A program made the position numbers and the translations under genes. 64,000 nucleotides of DNA from an uncultured Kordia sp. (GTDB taxonomy: Bacteria; Bacteroidota; Bacteroidia; Flavobacteriales; Flavobacteriaceae): positions 434,001-498,000 of the forward strand of contig NZ_CANMEZ010000001.1 in the NCBI RefSeq assembly GCF_947496985.1, read 5' to 3'. Numbering within the stretch: position 1 is the stretch's first letter; every line of letters begins with the position of its first letter. The notes beneath the pieces are model-generated. The model was given only the letters and a program-made list of their open reading frames with translations, had not been told where the DNA came from and made no database searches. Shown piece after piece: positions 53,901-63,478 of the stretch.

Positions 53901-54200
53901 ATGCAAGCCAAAATCAAATATGAGTTTTCTTCCAAATTATGGAAAGATTCATCATCAGGAGGATGGGTTTTTATTACCCTTCCAAAAAACATGTCAAAAG
54001 AAATTAGAGAAAATCTTCAATGGCAAGAAGAAGGTTGGGGACGAATGAAAGCTTCTGCTATTATTAAAGAAGTACAATGGGATACTGCAATTTGGTTCGA
54101 CACAAAAACGAACACCTATTTACTACCTGTAAAAGCTGAAATTAGAAAAAAAGCCAAACTAAAATTAGATGATGTAATTGCCGTAAGCATTTTGATATAA
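53901..54200 (+). CDS. DUF1905-like small protein
   Basis: A 99-residue protein. KYEFSSKLWKDSSSGGWVFITLPKNMSKEIRE and the closing RKKAKLKLDDVIAVSILI match the DUF1905 pattern (a small beta-barrel of unknown function). It lies 30 nt after the monooxygenase. Confidence 0.8.
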   Translation: MQAKIKYEFSSKLWKDSSSGGWVFITLPKNMSKEIRENLQWQEEGWGRMKASAIIKEVQWDTAIWFDTKTNTYLLPVKAEIRKKAKLKLDDVIAVSILI

Positions 54201-54377
54201 TTAAAACGGATAGACAAGGCTAACAAAAATAGTTGAACAGTTCTAAGTAAAAACTATAGCTATTGAGAGCTGTTAAAGTCATAAATCATAGCACGATTTT
54301 TAATGTACTTCTTTCTTATTTCAAACTAAACAAATACTCCTTTTTCTTCCAAGTATTTGTACTCGTTTTTAAATAAT

Positions 54378-54440
54378 CGTGATATCACGCATAAAAACAT
54401 AGGTTAAATAATTCATATTTGGTATGGTACTAACTATACC
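54378..54440. promoter_or_regulatory. Palindromes upstream of the decarboxylase-like operon
   Basis: CGTGATATCACG at 54378-54389 is a perfect 12-nt palindrome. At 54421-54440 GGTAT and ATACC flank a near-symmetric centre with matching GT and AC. Both lie within 81 nt of the start at 54459 and may be operators for the trio. The rest of 54201-54458 holds no gene I can support. Confidence 0.45.
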
Positions 54441-54458
54441 TAAAATTAACCTAAACCA

Positions 54459-55730
54459 ATGCAAATAATGAAAGAAAAGAAACCGCAGGAAACCTACATG
54501 CCTATAACTCATAGAATGGGAAATTGGCTTCCAACAAAGAAAGATGCCGCTATTTGGCTTGAAAAAACAAAGAAAGAAGCCAAAAAGAAAAAACTAAAAA
54601 TTGATCCTACGATAAAAAGTTTTAAAAAGTTGATAGAAACCGATCCTATCATCAACATGTATTTTACACAAATGTTTCAACAACAACCAAAGTTTGCGCC
54701 GCCAGCAGGAAGTGGTGATGTAAAAATTGATAATTACCAAGAAATGTTGTTGATTATGAATCATGTGCTGAAAACTGCACCTGAATATAATACGACCGGA
54801 ATGGTTGGTTTTCCCATAAATGCTATTCTTGATTTTCCCATGATTACACCCGCAGGTTTGGCAGCGTTCGCTGATGCAAAAGTGAATAAAGCATTGATGA
54901 GAATTTTAAAGAAATGGCAGAAGTATTTAGACTCTCCAGATTCTTTATACGTATTAAACACTTCTCCAAATGGTTGGATGAGTAAAAGTGCTTACAAAGC
55001 GTTAAGCATGCAAGATTTTATTCATGATCCTAAAAAACCATTTTGGGGATTTAAATCGTGGAATGATTTCTTTATTCGTCAATTTAAAAAAGGAAAAAGA
55101 CCCATAGCATCCCCAAAAGATAAAAAGGTAATTGTAAGTGCTTGCGAAGCCGCGCCATTACGTATTAGTAGTAATGTACAACGAAAAAGTCAATTTTGGA
55201 TTAAAGGACAACCGTATTCATTGGAATTTATGTTAGATGGAAATCATGTTGATTATTATGTTGGTGGAACTGTATATCAAGCGTATTTGAGTGCCGAAAA
55301 TTACCATCGTTGGCATGCTCCAATTGACGGAACGATTGTTGGCATAAAAAATATTAACGGAACCTATTATTCCGAAGCGGCGTCAGAAGGTTTTGATCCT
55401 GCAGGACCAAATAATTCACAAGCGTATTTAGCACAAGTTGCTGCAAGAGCCTTAATTTTTATAGAAAGTAACGATCCAACACTAGGAATGGTTTGTGTAA
55501 TGCCAATTGGAATGGCAGAAGTTTCTTCGTGCTTAGTTACCGTGAAAAAAGGTCAGAAAGTTAAAAAGGGAGAACAAATTGGTTATTTCCAATTTGGAGG
55601 ATCTACGCATTGTGTACTATTTCAAAAAGGTGCTATCGCTAACTTCTCTTTGCCTGCAATTCCGCAAGGTGAACAAGGAGTAAGCTCTAAGATTGTTCCT
55701 GTAAATTCTGAAATCGCAATTGCGAATTAA
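54459..55730 (+). CDS. Phosphatidylserine decarboxylase-like protein
   Basis: A 423-residue protein. The C-terminal half matches the PSD fold: YHRWHAPIDGTIVGI, then KVKKGEQIGYFQFGGSTHCVLF, where Gly381-Ser382 is the self-cleavage site that makes the pyruvoyl group. The N-terminal half is longer than classic PSD and contains PFWGFKSWNDFFIRQFKKGKRPI. There is no membrane anchor, unlike standard PSD. It may act on another substrate. Met 54468 is an alternative start. It leads the trio with an exported protein and a cytochrome. Confidence 0.85.
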   Translation: MQIMKEKKPQETYMPITHRMGNWLPTKKDAAIWLEKTKKEAKKKKLKIDPTIKSFKKLIETDPIINMYFTQMFQQQPKFAPPAGSGDVKIDNYQEMLLIMNHVLKTAPEYNTTGMVGFPINAILDFPMITPAGLAAFADAKVNKALMRILKKWQKYLDSPDSLYVLNTSPNGWMSKSAYKALSMQDFIHDPKKPFWGFKSWNDFFIRQFKKGKRPIASPKDKKVIVSACEAAPLRISSNVQRKSQFWIKGQPYSLEFMLDGNHVDYYVGGTVYQAYLSAENYHRWHAPIDGTIVGIKNINGTYYSEAASEGFDPAGPNNSQAYLAQVAARALIFIESNDPTLGMVCVMPIGMAEVSSCLVTVKKGQKVKKGEQIGYFQFGGSTHCVLFQKGAIANFSLPAIPQGEQGVSSKIVPVNSEIAIAN

Positions 55731-55759
55731 ACAATTTAACTAACTTAATCACTAACCAA

Positions 55760-57580
55760 ATGAAAAAAAATATCATCCCACTTGTTCTTTTGGTCGTTTT
55801 CACTGCATTATTTGTAAATATGACGACTTCAAAAAAAGACACTTTTATATTTCATACACCAGCCTATCAAGGTAAAAAAGATTTCCAAGATTCTGACAAA
55901 AGAGCCGCTTTTGAAGATGCTTGGGATAAGTATGTAAATAGATATACCGTTACTTCTTCTAATTATAATTTAAGTGGTGGCTACGACTATACTGTTCCTG
56001 GAAAAACATATGTAAATCCAAAAGACAATCCTGATTTCTTTGACGGCGCAGCGCAAATTCCTGTACGTTGGGAAGCATTTCCAGGTAGAGTTTTACATTA
56101 TTTACAAGAAAAGTTTATAAAAAAATATGGATTTGTTGATGGTAAGAACAAAATGTATGAAATGGTTGATATTGGACCAGAAGCATATCAAGCTATTTAC
56201 AAAGACAGTATTGTATATATTCCTAAAAGCCCGTGCAACCCAAATCCTAAAGAAGTAAAAATATTTGATCCGTCAGGACCAAGAGGTTGGCTGGATGAGT
56301 ATTGCGAAATGGGTATTGTTCGAAATTCAGATAAAAAAATAACACGATTGCATTTCACCTGTGAAAATCCAGAATATTACTGGACTATGTGGAAAGTTGA
56401 TCCGAATAAAGTACTAGAGATTTATAAAACTACATTAGGTAACACCAACATAAAGCTAGAAGATTTATACCTAAGAAATAGTGAAGGCGATAGCGTAACT
56501 GATAGAAGTACAGGAAGAGCTGCCTATGATCCAATTAATAAGTGGAATAAAGGCACAGCTATGACAGAAAGTACTGGAGGAGCAATGCATTTAACGAGTC
56601 CGCCAAATGAATTAAGTGCAGAAATTGTACTTGCTGGTGGTGGCGCTGTACTCAGAAATGGTGATGCAGATTCGTTGGCTGTTTCTAATACGCTTATCTG
56701 TTGTAGTAAATTTGGAAGACGATTCCGTCATAGCGATCCACACATTGGACAAAATGTATATCAAGCTGTGGAAGAAGGTTTAGAAGTAACCTTATTAGAT
56801 CCTGTTGGACTGTATTTACAAGAACCAACATATAATTATTTTCAGTTACCAGCAAAAGCACCAAAAGGAGCAAAAATAGAAGATTGTTTCCGTTTTGTTC
56901 GTGGAGAAGTTCATTATCAAGAAGGACAACTAGAATATCCAAATAATATGATTTTACATATGATTATGGAAGTTCCAAATAGTTGGGATTCTAGTATTAC
57001 TTTGGAAGATTTTAAAGTATTAGGCGATAGCATAAAATATGGTTCTCAAGTGATGGAAACCATCAAAGTACAATTAGCCGCAGCAGGAAAACCAGCAACA
57101 GCAAGCTCAAAAGCCAAAGAACTAAACTGTACAGCAGATAATAGTATTGTGGGCGTTGATTACTTTACAGATGGAAATATTTTAGAAGCTAGTATTTATA
57201 ACAAATTGAATATAAAGGCTAATGTAACTTCTAATATTACGCTAGTAGCACAAAATTCTACTGTTGAAAACCTTGCCGTAGTTATTAGCAATGTTAAGGA
57301 TGATAAAGGAGTCTCAATTCAGCCAAAAGACTTTAATCCTTCCGCTATAGAAATCAGCTTTCCAGACACTAATATTGAAGTTAATGCAACGTATGTTGGA
57401 AAATCAAATCCTGCTTATGCCAGCTTAACAAAAAATCAGGAATATACGTTCTATATAGATATTACAGTTCCTAAAGATACGCCTGTGGGTCAGTATAATA
57501 TATTGGTCACTAATAAAGGAAAAGGACTAGCGGTTCCGCATATGATAGAAGTTGTTTCACAAGGAACACTTGCGCAATAA
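55760..57580 (+). CDS. Exported protein of unknown function
   Basis: A 606-residue protein with an N-terminal signal sequence (about 4-22, no lipobox). The main domain (about 30-440) contains GPRGWLDEYCEMGIVR, FTCENPEYYWTMWKVDPNKVL and RRFRHSDPHIGQNVY, which I recall as a conserved family without an assigned function. The C-terminal part (about 460-606) is an Ig-like beta domain. It lies 29 nt after the PSD-like gene and before the cytochrome; the three are likely one operon. The substrate or ligand is unknown. Confidence 0.75.
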   Translation: MKKNIIPLVLLVVFTALFVNMTTSKKDTFIFHTPAYQGKKDFQDSDKRAAFEDAWDKYVNRYTVTSSNYNLSGGYDYTVPGKTYVNPKDNPDFFDGAAQIPVRWEAFPGRVLHYLQEKFIKKYGFVDGKNKMYEMVDIGPEAYQAIYKDSIVYIPKSPCNPNPKEVKIFDPSGPRGWLDEYCEMGIVRNSDKKITRLHFTCENPEYYWTMWKVDPNKVLEIYKTTLGNTNIKLEDLYLRNSEGDSVTDRSTGRAAYDPINKWNKGTAMTESTGGAMHLTSPPNELSAEIVLAGGGAVLRNGDADSLAVSNTLICCSKFGRRFRHSDPHIGQNVYQAVEEGLEVTLLDPVGLYLQEPTYNYFQLPAKAPKGAKIEDCFRFVRGEVHYQEGQLEYPNNMILHMIMEVPNSWDSSITLEDFKVLGDSIKYGSQVMETIKVQLAAAGKPATASSKAKELNCTADNSIVGVDYFTDGNILEASIYNKLNIKANVTSNITLVAQNSTVENLAVVISNVKDDKGVSIQPKDFNPSAIEISFPDTNIEVNATYVGKSNPAYASLTKNQEYTFYIDITVPKDTPVGQYNILVTNKGKGLAVPHMIEVVSQGTLAQ

Positions 57581-57617
57581 TCAACTACTTCAAGGTAACC
57601 CGCGAAGGATTTTAAAT

Positions 57618-57630
57618 CTCGATTATCGAG
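57618..57630. promoter_or_regulatory. Small palindrome before the cytochrome gene
   Basis: CTCGATTATCGAG is symmetric around its central base and lies 26 nt upstream of the ATG at 57656, in the 75-nt gap between the second and third genes of the trio. It may be an RNA hairpin or an operator. Confidence 0.35.
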
Positions 57631-57655
57631 TAAACGTACTTTAAAATATTTTACA

Positions 57656-59050
57656 ATGAAAATCAAAATAATAAGTCTCATAGCAATTATGACGATCATT
57701 ATCGTTAGTTGCCAAAAGAAAGAAAAAGAATATGTGGAAATGCCACAAATAACTGCTTCAGAAGCTTGTGGAGCTGGATGTGACACAATTATATTTAAAC
57801 CTAATAACCCAAAAGATGTAAAAATCTTAAATCAACAATGCGCCAATACATTTGCTTGGCAATCGTTTATTGCGATGACATGGCCATCAAGTCCAACAAA
57901 AGCGGGACAGCCTGATCGTTCTAAAGGTATTGAATATTGGGGAAAACCTGGTGATTTAACACCAATGACTTTTGGTACTTATAAAAGTGTCGAAGATGTA
58001 TTTACTACACAGGTTCCAAAACCATGGGGAAGTAATCTTGAGAAAATAATGGATACTGTTTCTACAGATGGGAAATCTGCTCGATCGTTCTCAGATTTTA
58101 ATAAGTTTGATGATGATACGGATGATGATGATGTGATAAGTGAGTTGTTTCAAGCTTCTGGAAAAACAGCTTGGTTAACGGATCAGAATGGAAATTTAAT
58201 TTGGTATGAAATAAAATTAGATGAAACTGAATTTAATTTTATCACAAAAGACAGTTTATACATTCCTAAAAAACAAGAACAAGTTGCTAAAAATGGTGGA
58301 ATTTGGATGCCAAATGGTTCTATAGAAATTAAAGCCTCTTGGCGAATTGTTCCTAGAGAAGATTTACAAAAAGTAAAAAAACGATATAAACTGATTACGG
58401 CATTAGTTCCTAAATCTGTTGAAATAGTTGATGGGAAAATTATTATTTCTAAAGAAACGAAAGAAGAAATTTTAGGGTTGGTAGGATTACATATTATTCA
58501 AAAAACACCTTCAATGCCACAATTTCATTGGGCGACTTTTGAACATGTCGATTTAGCGCCCGATACAAATATTAAAGAATCTGATATTGATTGGTTACTT
58601 TATAATCCAGAGAAGTACGATGAAAAAGCCAATGTGAGTCCAAATCCTAAAAAGAATCAATTAGATACACCTATTCAAACCATTAAAGAAACAATTGCTT
58701 TACACGGAAAAGATGCTAAGGTATTAAACGCATATATGAAACAACAAATTGTAACTAAAAATCCAGAAAGTGTGTTTCAATATTACGAATTAGTTGATAC
58801 ACAATGGCCTTCAAGCGCTGTGGCAGATGCAGATAACAACACTCATACACCTTTAAAGTTTGGAGGACAAACACCAATGGTATTAACCAATGTATCTATG
58901 GAAACGTACGTACAAGGAATGTCTTGTTTGGGTTGCCATGTAAATGCAGGAATTAAACATGAAAAAGGCTTTGCAGAATATGCATCTGATTATAGTTTCG
59001 TATTTGGAATGGCAAAACCAGCAGCAGATAGTTTACTTACTTCAAAATAG
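57656..59050 (+). CDS. c-type cytochrome lipoprotein
   Basis: A 464-residue protein with a lipoprotein signal (MKIKIISLIAIMTIIIVSC, Cys19). One haem c motif, CLGCH (Cys424, Cys427, His428), lies near the C-terminus. The rest contains Trp-rich motifs (CANTFAWQSFIAMTWPSSP, IPREDLQKV-type region, FHWATFEHVD) seen in a family found beside PSD-like proteins. It should carry electrons or act as an oxidoreductase in the periplasm. The electron donor is unknown. Confidence 0.85.
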   Translation: MKIKIISLIAIMTIIIVSCQKKEKEYVEMPQITASEACGAGCDTIIFKPNNPKDVKILNQQCANTFAWQSFIAMTWPSSPTKAGQPDRSKGIEYWGKPGDLTPMTFGTYKSVEDVFTTQVPKPWGSNLEKIMDTVSTDGKSARSFSDFNKFDDDTDDDDVISELFQASGKTAWLTDQNGNLIWYEIKLDETEFNFITKDSLYIPKKQEQVAKNGGIWMPNGSIEIKASWRIVPREDLQKVKKRYKLITALVPKSVEIVDGKIIISKETKEEILGLVGLHIIQKTPSMPQFHWATFEHVDLAPDTNIKESDIDWLLYNPEKYDEKANVSPNPKKNQLDTPIQTIKETIALHGKDAKVLNAYMKQQIVTKNPESVFQYYELVDTQWPSSAVADADNNTHTPLKFGGQTPMVLTNVSMETYVQGMSCLGCHVNAGIKHEKGFAEYASDYSFVFGMAKPAADSLLTSK

Positions 59051-59107
59051 ATATAAAGTAATACACCTAAACCAACTTTTACAATTCATTAGGTAATTGT
59101 AATACGC

Positions 59108-59139
59108 AAAAAAGTCGCTATTTTCATAGCGACTTTTTT
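59108..59139 (+). terminator. Terminator after the cytochrome gene
   Basis: A perfect 14-bp stem (AAAAAAGTCGCTAT with ATAGCGACTTTTTT) and a 4-nt loop with a T-tract close the trio. Its A-rich side could also serve the opposite strand. Confidence 0.9.
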
Positions 59140-59236
59140 TTAGATATTTTTCTCGTAATTTTCAATTATAACACTAGCTACGAACAAGTTTAGTCAAATA
59201 ATGATGATATAGCCGATTCTTTTGTAGAGAAAAATA

Positions 59237-62113
59237 TTATTCAATAAGCAATCGTTTTGTTGCTGTTCCTTCGTTTGAAATGATTTTAACTAAATACAAC
59301 GCTCTCGATAATTCTGAAACATCAAATGTTTTTCCTGCAGTGAATCCACCTTCAAATGTTTTGATTTGTTTTCCTGTGATATCGTAAATTAATACTTCTT
59401 CTACGTTTTTGTTTAATTTAAAACTGTCAGAAGCAGGATTTGGATATAACGAGATTGTATTTTCTATATTTTGGAATTCTTCCGTACTTAATGTTGTTTG
59501 CTGATTTCCAAAGATTCTAAATTGTCCTGCAGGAATAGAGATAGGATCAGCCGTATTTGTTACGTTAATGCTTGTCATTCCTGTTTCATCCATTAAATCG
59601 TACCAAGTTCCTGTGTATGGGAAATCTGGAACAATTGTTAAATCTGCCACAGAGAAGTTACAAAGAATCACTACATTTTTCAATTGTGTTGAAGGAATGT
59701 TGTCATCCCAAACATAGATACGTTGACGAATATCATTGATATAAGGACTGATAGAATAGTTTCCTTCAAACACAGGTTCGCCTACTTTTAATTTGATGAT
59801 ACGTGCCCAATCGTTATAAATTTTTGCTCTGTTTGGATCTCCTAACCAGTTATCTGTCCATTGTGGTTGTGGTTTCGTATCTAGTTTACAATCGCCAGGC
59901 GTTGGATCACTAGGAGTGTTTACCGTACCATTTCCACAGGTAAAGATTGAATTTTCCATACCCAATGCTCCAAAGTGCCAAATCATTTTTGGTCCAGGGA
60001 TTGTTAAAGATGCAGCTCCAAGTGCAGACATTCTAGATAATGACGTATTTAAATCTTGTACATTATGAGATGATAACGCAGAGTTTCCGAATTGTAAATT
60101 TCTATACATTAAGCGTTCTTCATCATGACTTTCTGCATAACCCATTAAACGTGGACCATTGAAACCTCTACTCGCATGTCCCATTCGGTTGATATTTGCA
60201 TTAGAGGCAAATCCCATCGTTAATTGGTTGTATTCATTGGTCATTTTTCCCCACATCATAATTCCTTTTCCTTCGCCTAAACGGTAATCTGCCCATTCTT
60301 TTTCTTCATTGTCTTGACCTAAATGCTCAAATATTACATAATGGCTATCGTCAATACTCCAAGAATAGTCGGCATATTGTTTTAAGATTGCCACACGGTC
60401 ATTTCTGAAACCATTGGTACAACCTTCATCACTCGCTGTACATTCTTGCGTAAATCCTTTTGTTAAATCCCAACGGAAACCATCAATATTGTATTCTTCG
60501 ATCCAATGTTTTACTACACGTTCTGTGTAATACTGCGTTCTTGCTTGTTGGTGGTTAAAGTCAGAACCTACACTGTAACTATGTGTTGCCACTTGGTTAA
60601 AGTATGGGTTTTCAGAACTTGGTTCTCCCCAACCATCATTGTCAGGATCATTCATCCACATACGCACCATTGGGTTTCTTCCAAATGCATGGTTTAAGGC
60701 AACATCTAAGATGACTGCAATTCCATTTTGATGGCATAAGTCAACAAATTCTTTGAATTTATCAGCTGTTCCATAGTATTTGTCTAATGCTAAATGGTAT
60801 GCTGTATTGTATCCCCAACTTTCATTGCCTTCAAATTCCATGATTGGCATTAACTGAATTGCATTTACGTTTAAATTTTTGAAATAATCAATACGATCAA
60901 TTAAGTTTTGATAGTTTCTATCAGCATCAAAATCACGAATTAGTACTTCGTATACGATTAAATCTTCTTTTTGTGGTTTTGTAAAATTCGTCACTTGCCA
61001 ATTGTACGGTGTTTGTCCTGTTTGTAAAACCGTTACTTCGCGTTCTTGTCCTGTTGGATACGTTGGAAGGTTTGGATATGTAGATGCAGGAATAAAAGGA
61101 TCGTCAAAAGGCGATAAAACTAATGTAGAATATGGATCTGCTGTTTTTACTAATGATGGTGAATTTGCAATAGGCGTTTCATCCACAACCCAATATTGAT
61201 AACTATAGTTTTGACCAGCTGTTAATCCATTTAATTCTAACCAAAATTTACCTGTTGTACCATCTTTTTTCATGGCATACGTTCCATCTGGTTGCCAGTT
61301 ATTGAAACTCCCTGCAACATATACAAAGTCTTTGTTTGGCGCATCTAGCACCAAGGTTGCTTTTGAAGTATCAACATCATAATTGATTCCGTCTTCCATA
61401 CCTGCTGGCATTGCTTGCGTGGAACTTCCTGGATTGATGATGACGCTAAAGTTTTTTGTAATTGTTGTCCCGCTTAGCGTTACATCCAATTCGTAATTTT
61501 TATTCGAAGTGATGTTCATATCTGTATATGAATACGATGAACCACTATTGGAATTTATGGTTGCTCCATTTGCTTTTAGCACATAGGATGCTGTTCCACC
61601 AGTATTGTTTGCCGTGATAGCTAGGTTTGATCCTGAAGCTAAAATAGTTGTACTTCCATCAGTTGGTGTTACTAAAGTTGATTGAAATGCACCTACATCA
61701 AAAAAGAAGTCACTACAACCATTATCTTTTAATTCTTGAGTTCCATTTTCGTTTCTGAAAACCATTCCCATCCTTGTAATAGTTGCTGCTTGTGCTGTAG
61801 TTAATCCATAATGAGTTTCTGGCACTATTTGAATTTGCCATAATCCGCCACCCATGTCTGTCATTTCTCCAACGCCATCATCTTGTCCCCAGTTTCCTGT
61901 AACATATGTCCAGGGATTACTATTAGGTCCAACTCCTGAGTGCATATACACTTTATTAGGATTCGAAATTCCATCACAATCAGTTGCTGTACTATTGATA
62001 TCAACTGTAATTGTAATCATTTGACTTACTTCAAAAGGCGTTGGTGTTATGGTCACTTGACCATATGCAAAACCTGTAAGTAGTAGCAATAGTATGTGTA
62101 ATTTTTTTTTCAT
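59237..62113 (-). CDS. T9SS-secreted GH13 alpha-amylase family enzyme
   Basis: A 958-residue glycoside hydrolase with a signal peptide (about 1-18). N-terminal beta modules (about 20-340; a CBM48/E-set-like part at 240-330) precede the GH13 barrel (about 380-780). Catalytic residues are visible: GFRWDLTKG (Asp549), VIFEHLG (Glu596) and ESHDEER (Asp664). The C-terminal SLYPNPASDSFKLN to KRLLIE is a T9SS sorting signal. It should cut alpha-1,4-glucans at the cell surface. It is downstream of SusE-like and SusD-like genes, forming a starch utilisation locus. Confidence 0.95.
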   Translation of the reverse strand: MKKKLHILLLLLTGFAYGQVTITPTPFEVSQMITITVDINSTATDCDGISNPNKVYMHSGVGPNSNPWTYVTGNWGQDDGVGEMTDMGGGLWQIQIVPETHYGLTTAQAATITRMGMVFRNENGTQELKDNGCSDFFFDVGAFQSTLVTPTDGSTTILASGSNLAITANNTGGTASYVLKANGATINSNSGSSYSYTDMNITSNKNYELDVTLSGTTITKNFSVIINPGSSTQAMPAGMEDGINYDVDTSKATLVLDAPNKDFVYVAGSFNNWQPDGTYAMKKDGTTGKFWLELNGLTAGQNYSYQYWVVDETPIANSPSLVKTADPYSTLVLSPFDDPFIPASTYPNLPTYPTGQEREVTVLQTGQTPYNWQVTNFTKPQKEDLIVYEVLIRDFDADRNYQNLIDRIDYFKNLNVNAIQLMPIMEFEGNESWGYNTAYHLALDKYYGTADKFKEFVDLCHQNGIAVILDVALNHAFGRNPMVRMWMNDPDNDGWGEPSSENPYFNQVATHSYSVGSDFNHQQARTQYYTERVVKHWIEEYNIDGFRWDLTKGFTQECTASDEGCTNGFRNDRVAILKQYADYSWSIDDSHYVIFEHLGQDNEEKEWADYRLGEGKGIMMWGKMTNEYNQLTMGFASNANINRMGHASRGFNGPRLMGYAESHDEERLMYRNLQFGNSALSSHNVQDLNTSLSRMSALGAASLTIPGPKMIWHFGALGMENSIFTCGNGTVNTPSDPTPGDCKLDTKPQPQWTDNWLGDPNRAKIYNDWARIIKLKVGEPVFEGNYSISPYINDIRQRIYVWDDNIPSTQLKNVVILCNFSVADLTIVPDFPYTGTWYDLMDETGMTSINVTNTADPISIPAGQFRIFGNQQTTLSTEEFQNIENTISLYPNPASDSFKLNKNVEEVLIYDITGKQIKTFEGGFTAGKTFDVSELSRALYLVKIISNEGTATKRLLIE

Positions 62114-62214
62114 CTGTTGTATGTTTTTGTCAGATTGAACTCGTTATACAACATATAGGTTATATAACTCATTTCATAGCGATTACTTTGTATACTCTTT
62201 AATACTTGAAGATA

Positions 62215-62250
62215 AAAAAGGCTGTAATGATTTGTAATTACAGCCTTTTT
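62215..62250 (-). terminator. Terminator between the SusE-like and amylase genes
   Basis: A perfect 14-bp stem (AAAAAGGCTGTAAT with ATTACAGCCTTTTT), loop GATTTGTA and A/T-rich flanks lie between the SusE-like stop and amylase start, so the amylase may have its own transcript. Confidence 0.8.
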
Positions 62251-62358
62251 ATTGATCGTTACATATAATGATAATAATGTATTGTTATCAAAATATCAAC
62301 CTACGATTCCGTTTTTCAACGAAATTAGTTCAAGTTACGATTCTGAATGTGTCTTAGG

Positions 62359-62378
62359 TACTGAATCAAGTTCGGCGC
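62359..62378. repeat. Dispersed intergenic repeat, copy 2
   Basis: TACTGAATCAAGTTCGGCGC, close match to 9204-9223. It lies between the SusE-like gene and the terminator at 62215. Confidence 0.55.
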
Positions 62379-62405
62379 AAGCTTTTCAAAATCGATCTTA
62401 CTAAA

Positions 62406-63467
62406 TTAGTTAAGTGTTAGTGTGTATGTGTAAGCTCTAGGATTACTAAAATCTAACACAACTGTATAGTTTCCAGCTTCTGGCACTGCAATATTATCTC
62501 CTCCATTGTCTAGCATTCCATCAGCTCCGGTATCTCCATAATTCCAATCCCAACCATTGTTTGCTCTGAATTTGATTTCATCAGCAGTTAAGTCAATAGT
62601 AATTGAAAATGTTTGCGTTGCTGCATCATAAGTCATATCGTTATCACTGTCCCAACCTGTTGGTGTTCCTGATCCGATTAATCCCCATTCAGTATATTCT
62701 GCAGTACTGTATGTTAAGTTTTCTGTATCAACTTGTACATAGTAATATCCGGCAGAAGCCATACAATCACTTTCTCCATCTGCTACTAAGATTCCTGAGA
62801 AGCTTCCGTCATCTCCCCAATCAGTATTTCCCCAAGCAAAACCTCCTGTATCACCTGGTGCAATGAATTTAAAACCTCCATCTAACCAAACATATCCTTC
62901 ATAATCTGTAGCTCCAAATTCAGAAGACGCTAATGTTGGCGCTGTTGCTGGATCCCATCCTTGGTGGTTTCCTGGCACTCCGATTTTAGGTAAAGATGTT
63001 GTGTATGGAGTAATGTTTAATGTAATGATGTTTGAAACTTGTTGTTGCGCATCTTGCGATCCAATTGAAGATGTAACACGAATGTCTAAATCTCCTGCAA
63101 CAAATGGACTTAATCCTGCTGCAATAGATACATCATTTAATTGTTGATTTGTCCATGAAATGAAACGTTCAGATGTTGATCCTCCAGCAATTGGTGCAGC
63201 AAAGTCAGTTCCTGATAAAGCAATTTCTACATCATAGTTAATTGAAGTTTGTGCATTATAGTCTGCATCATTCCAAACAAGTGTTGTTGCTAAGTTTTGC
63301 TCGTTAGCAGCACTTAATACTATAGAGGATCCCGATGCTGGCGTTACTAGTTCTGGTCCTCCTTCTGGAGACGCAATAATTAAGTTATCATCATCACTAC
63401 ATGCGTTGAATCCAACGAATGTAACTACTGCTAAAAAGCCTGCTGATATTTTATTTAATTTTTTCAT
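62406..63467 (-). CDS. SusE/SusF-like outer-membrane glycan-binding lipoprotein
   Basis: A 353-residue lipoprotein (signal ending FNAC, Cys23, followed by the Asp-rich surface-export tag SDDDN). The N-terminal SusE domain (GGPELVTPASGSSIVLS, TTLVWNDADYNAQTSINYDVEIA) is followed by starch-binding-type repeats with aromatic motifs (NHQGWDPATAP, EGYVWLDGGFKF, IGSGTPTGWDSDNDM). It binds alpha-glucan at the surface and acts with SusC/SusD. It lies 11 nt after the SusD-like gene. Confidence 0.9.
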   Translation of the reverse strand: MKKLNKISAGFLAVVTFVGFNACSDDDNLIIASPEGGPELVTPASGSSIVLSAANEQNLATTLVWNDADYNAQTSINYDVEIALSGTDFAAPIAGGSTSERFISWTNQQLNDVSIAAGLSPFVAGDLDIRVTSSIGSQDAQQQVSNIITLNITPYTTSLPKIGVPGNHQGWDPATAPTLASSEFGATDYEGYVWLDGGFKFIAPGDTGGFAWGNTDWGDDGSFSGILVADGESDCMASAGYYYVQVDTENLTYSTAEYTEWGLIGSGTPTGWDSDNDMTYDAATQTFSITIDLTADEIKFRANNGWDWNYGDTGADGMLDNGGDNIAVPEAGNYTVVLDFSNPRAYTYTLTLN

Positions 63468-63478
63468 TTTGATTTTTT

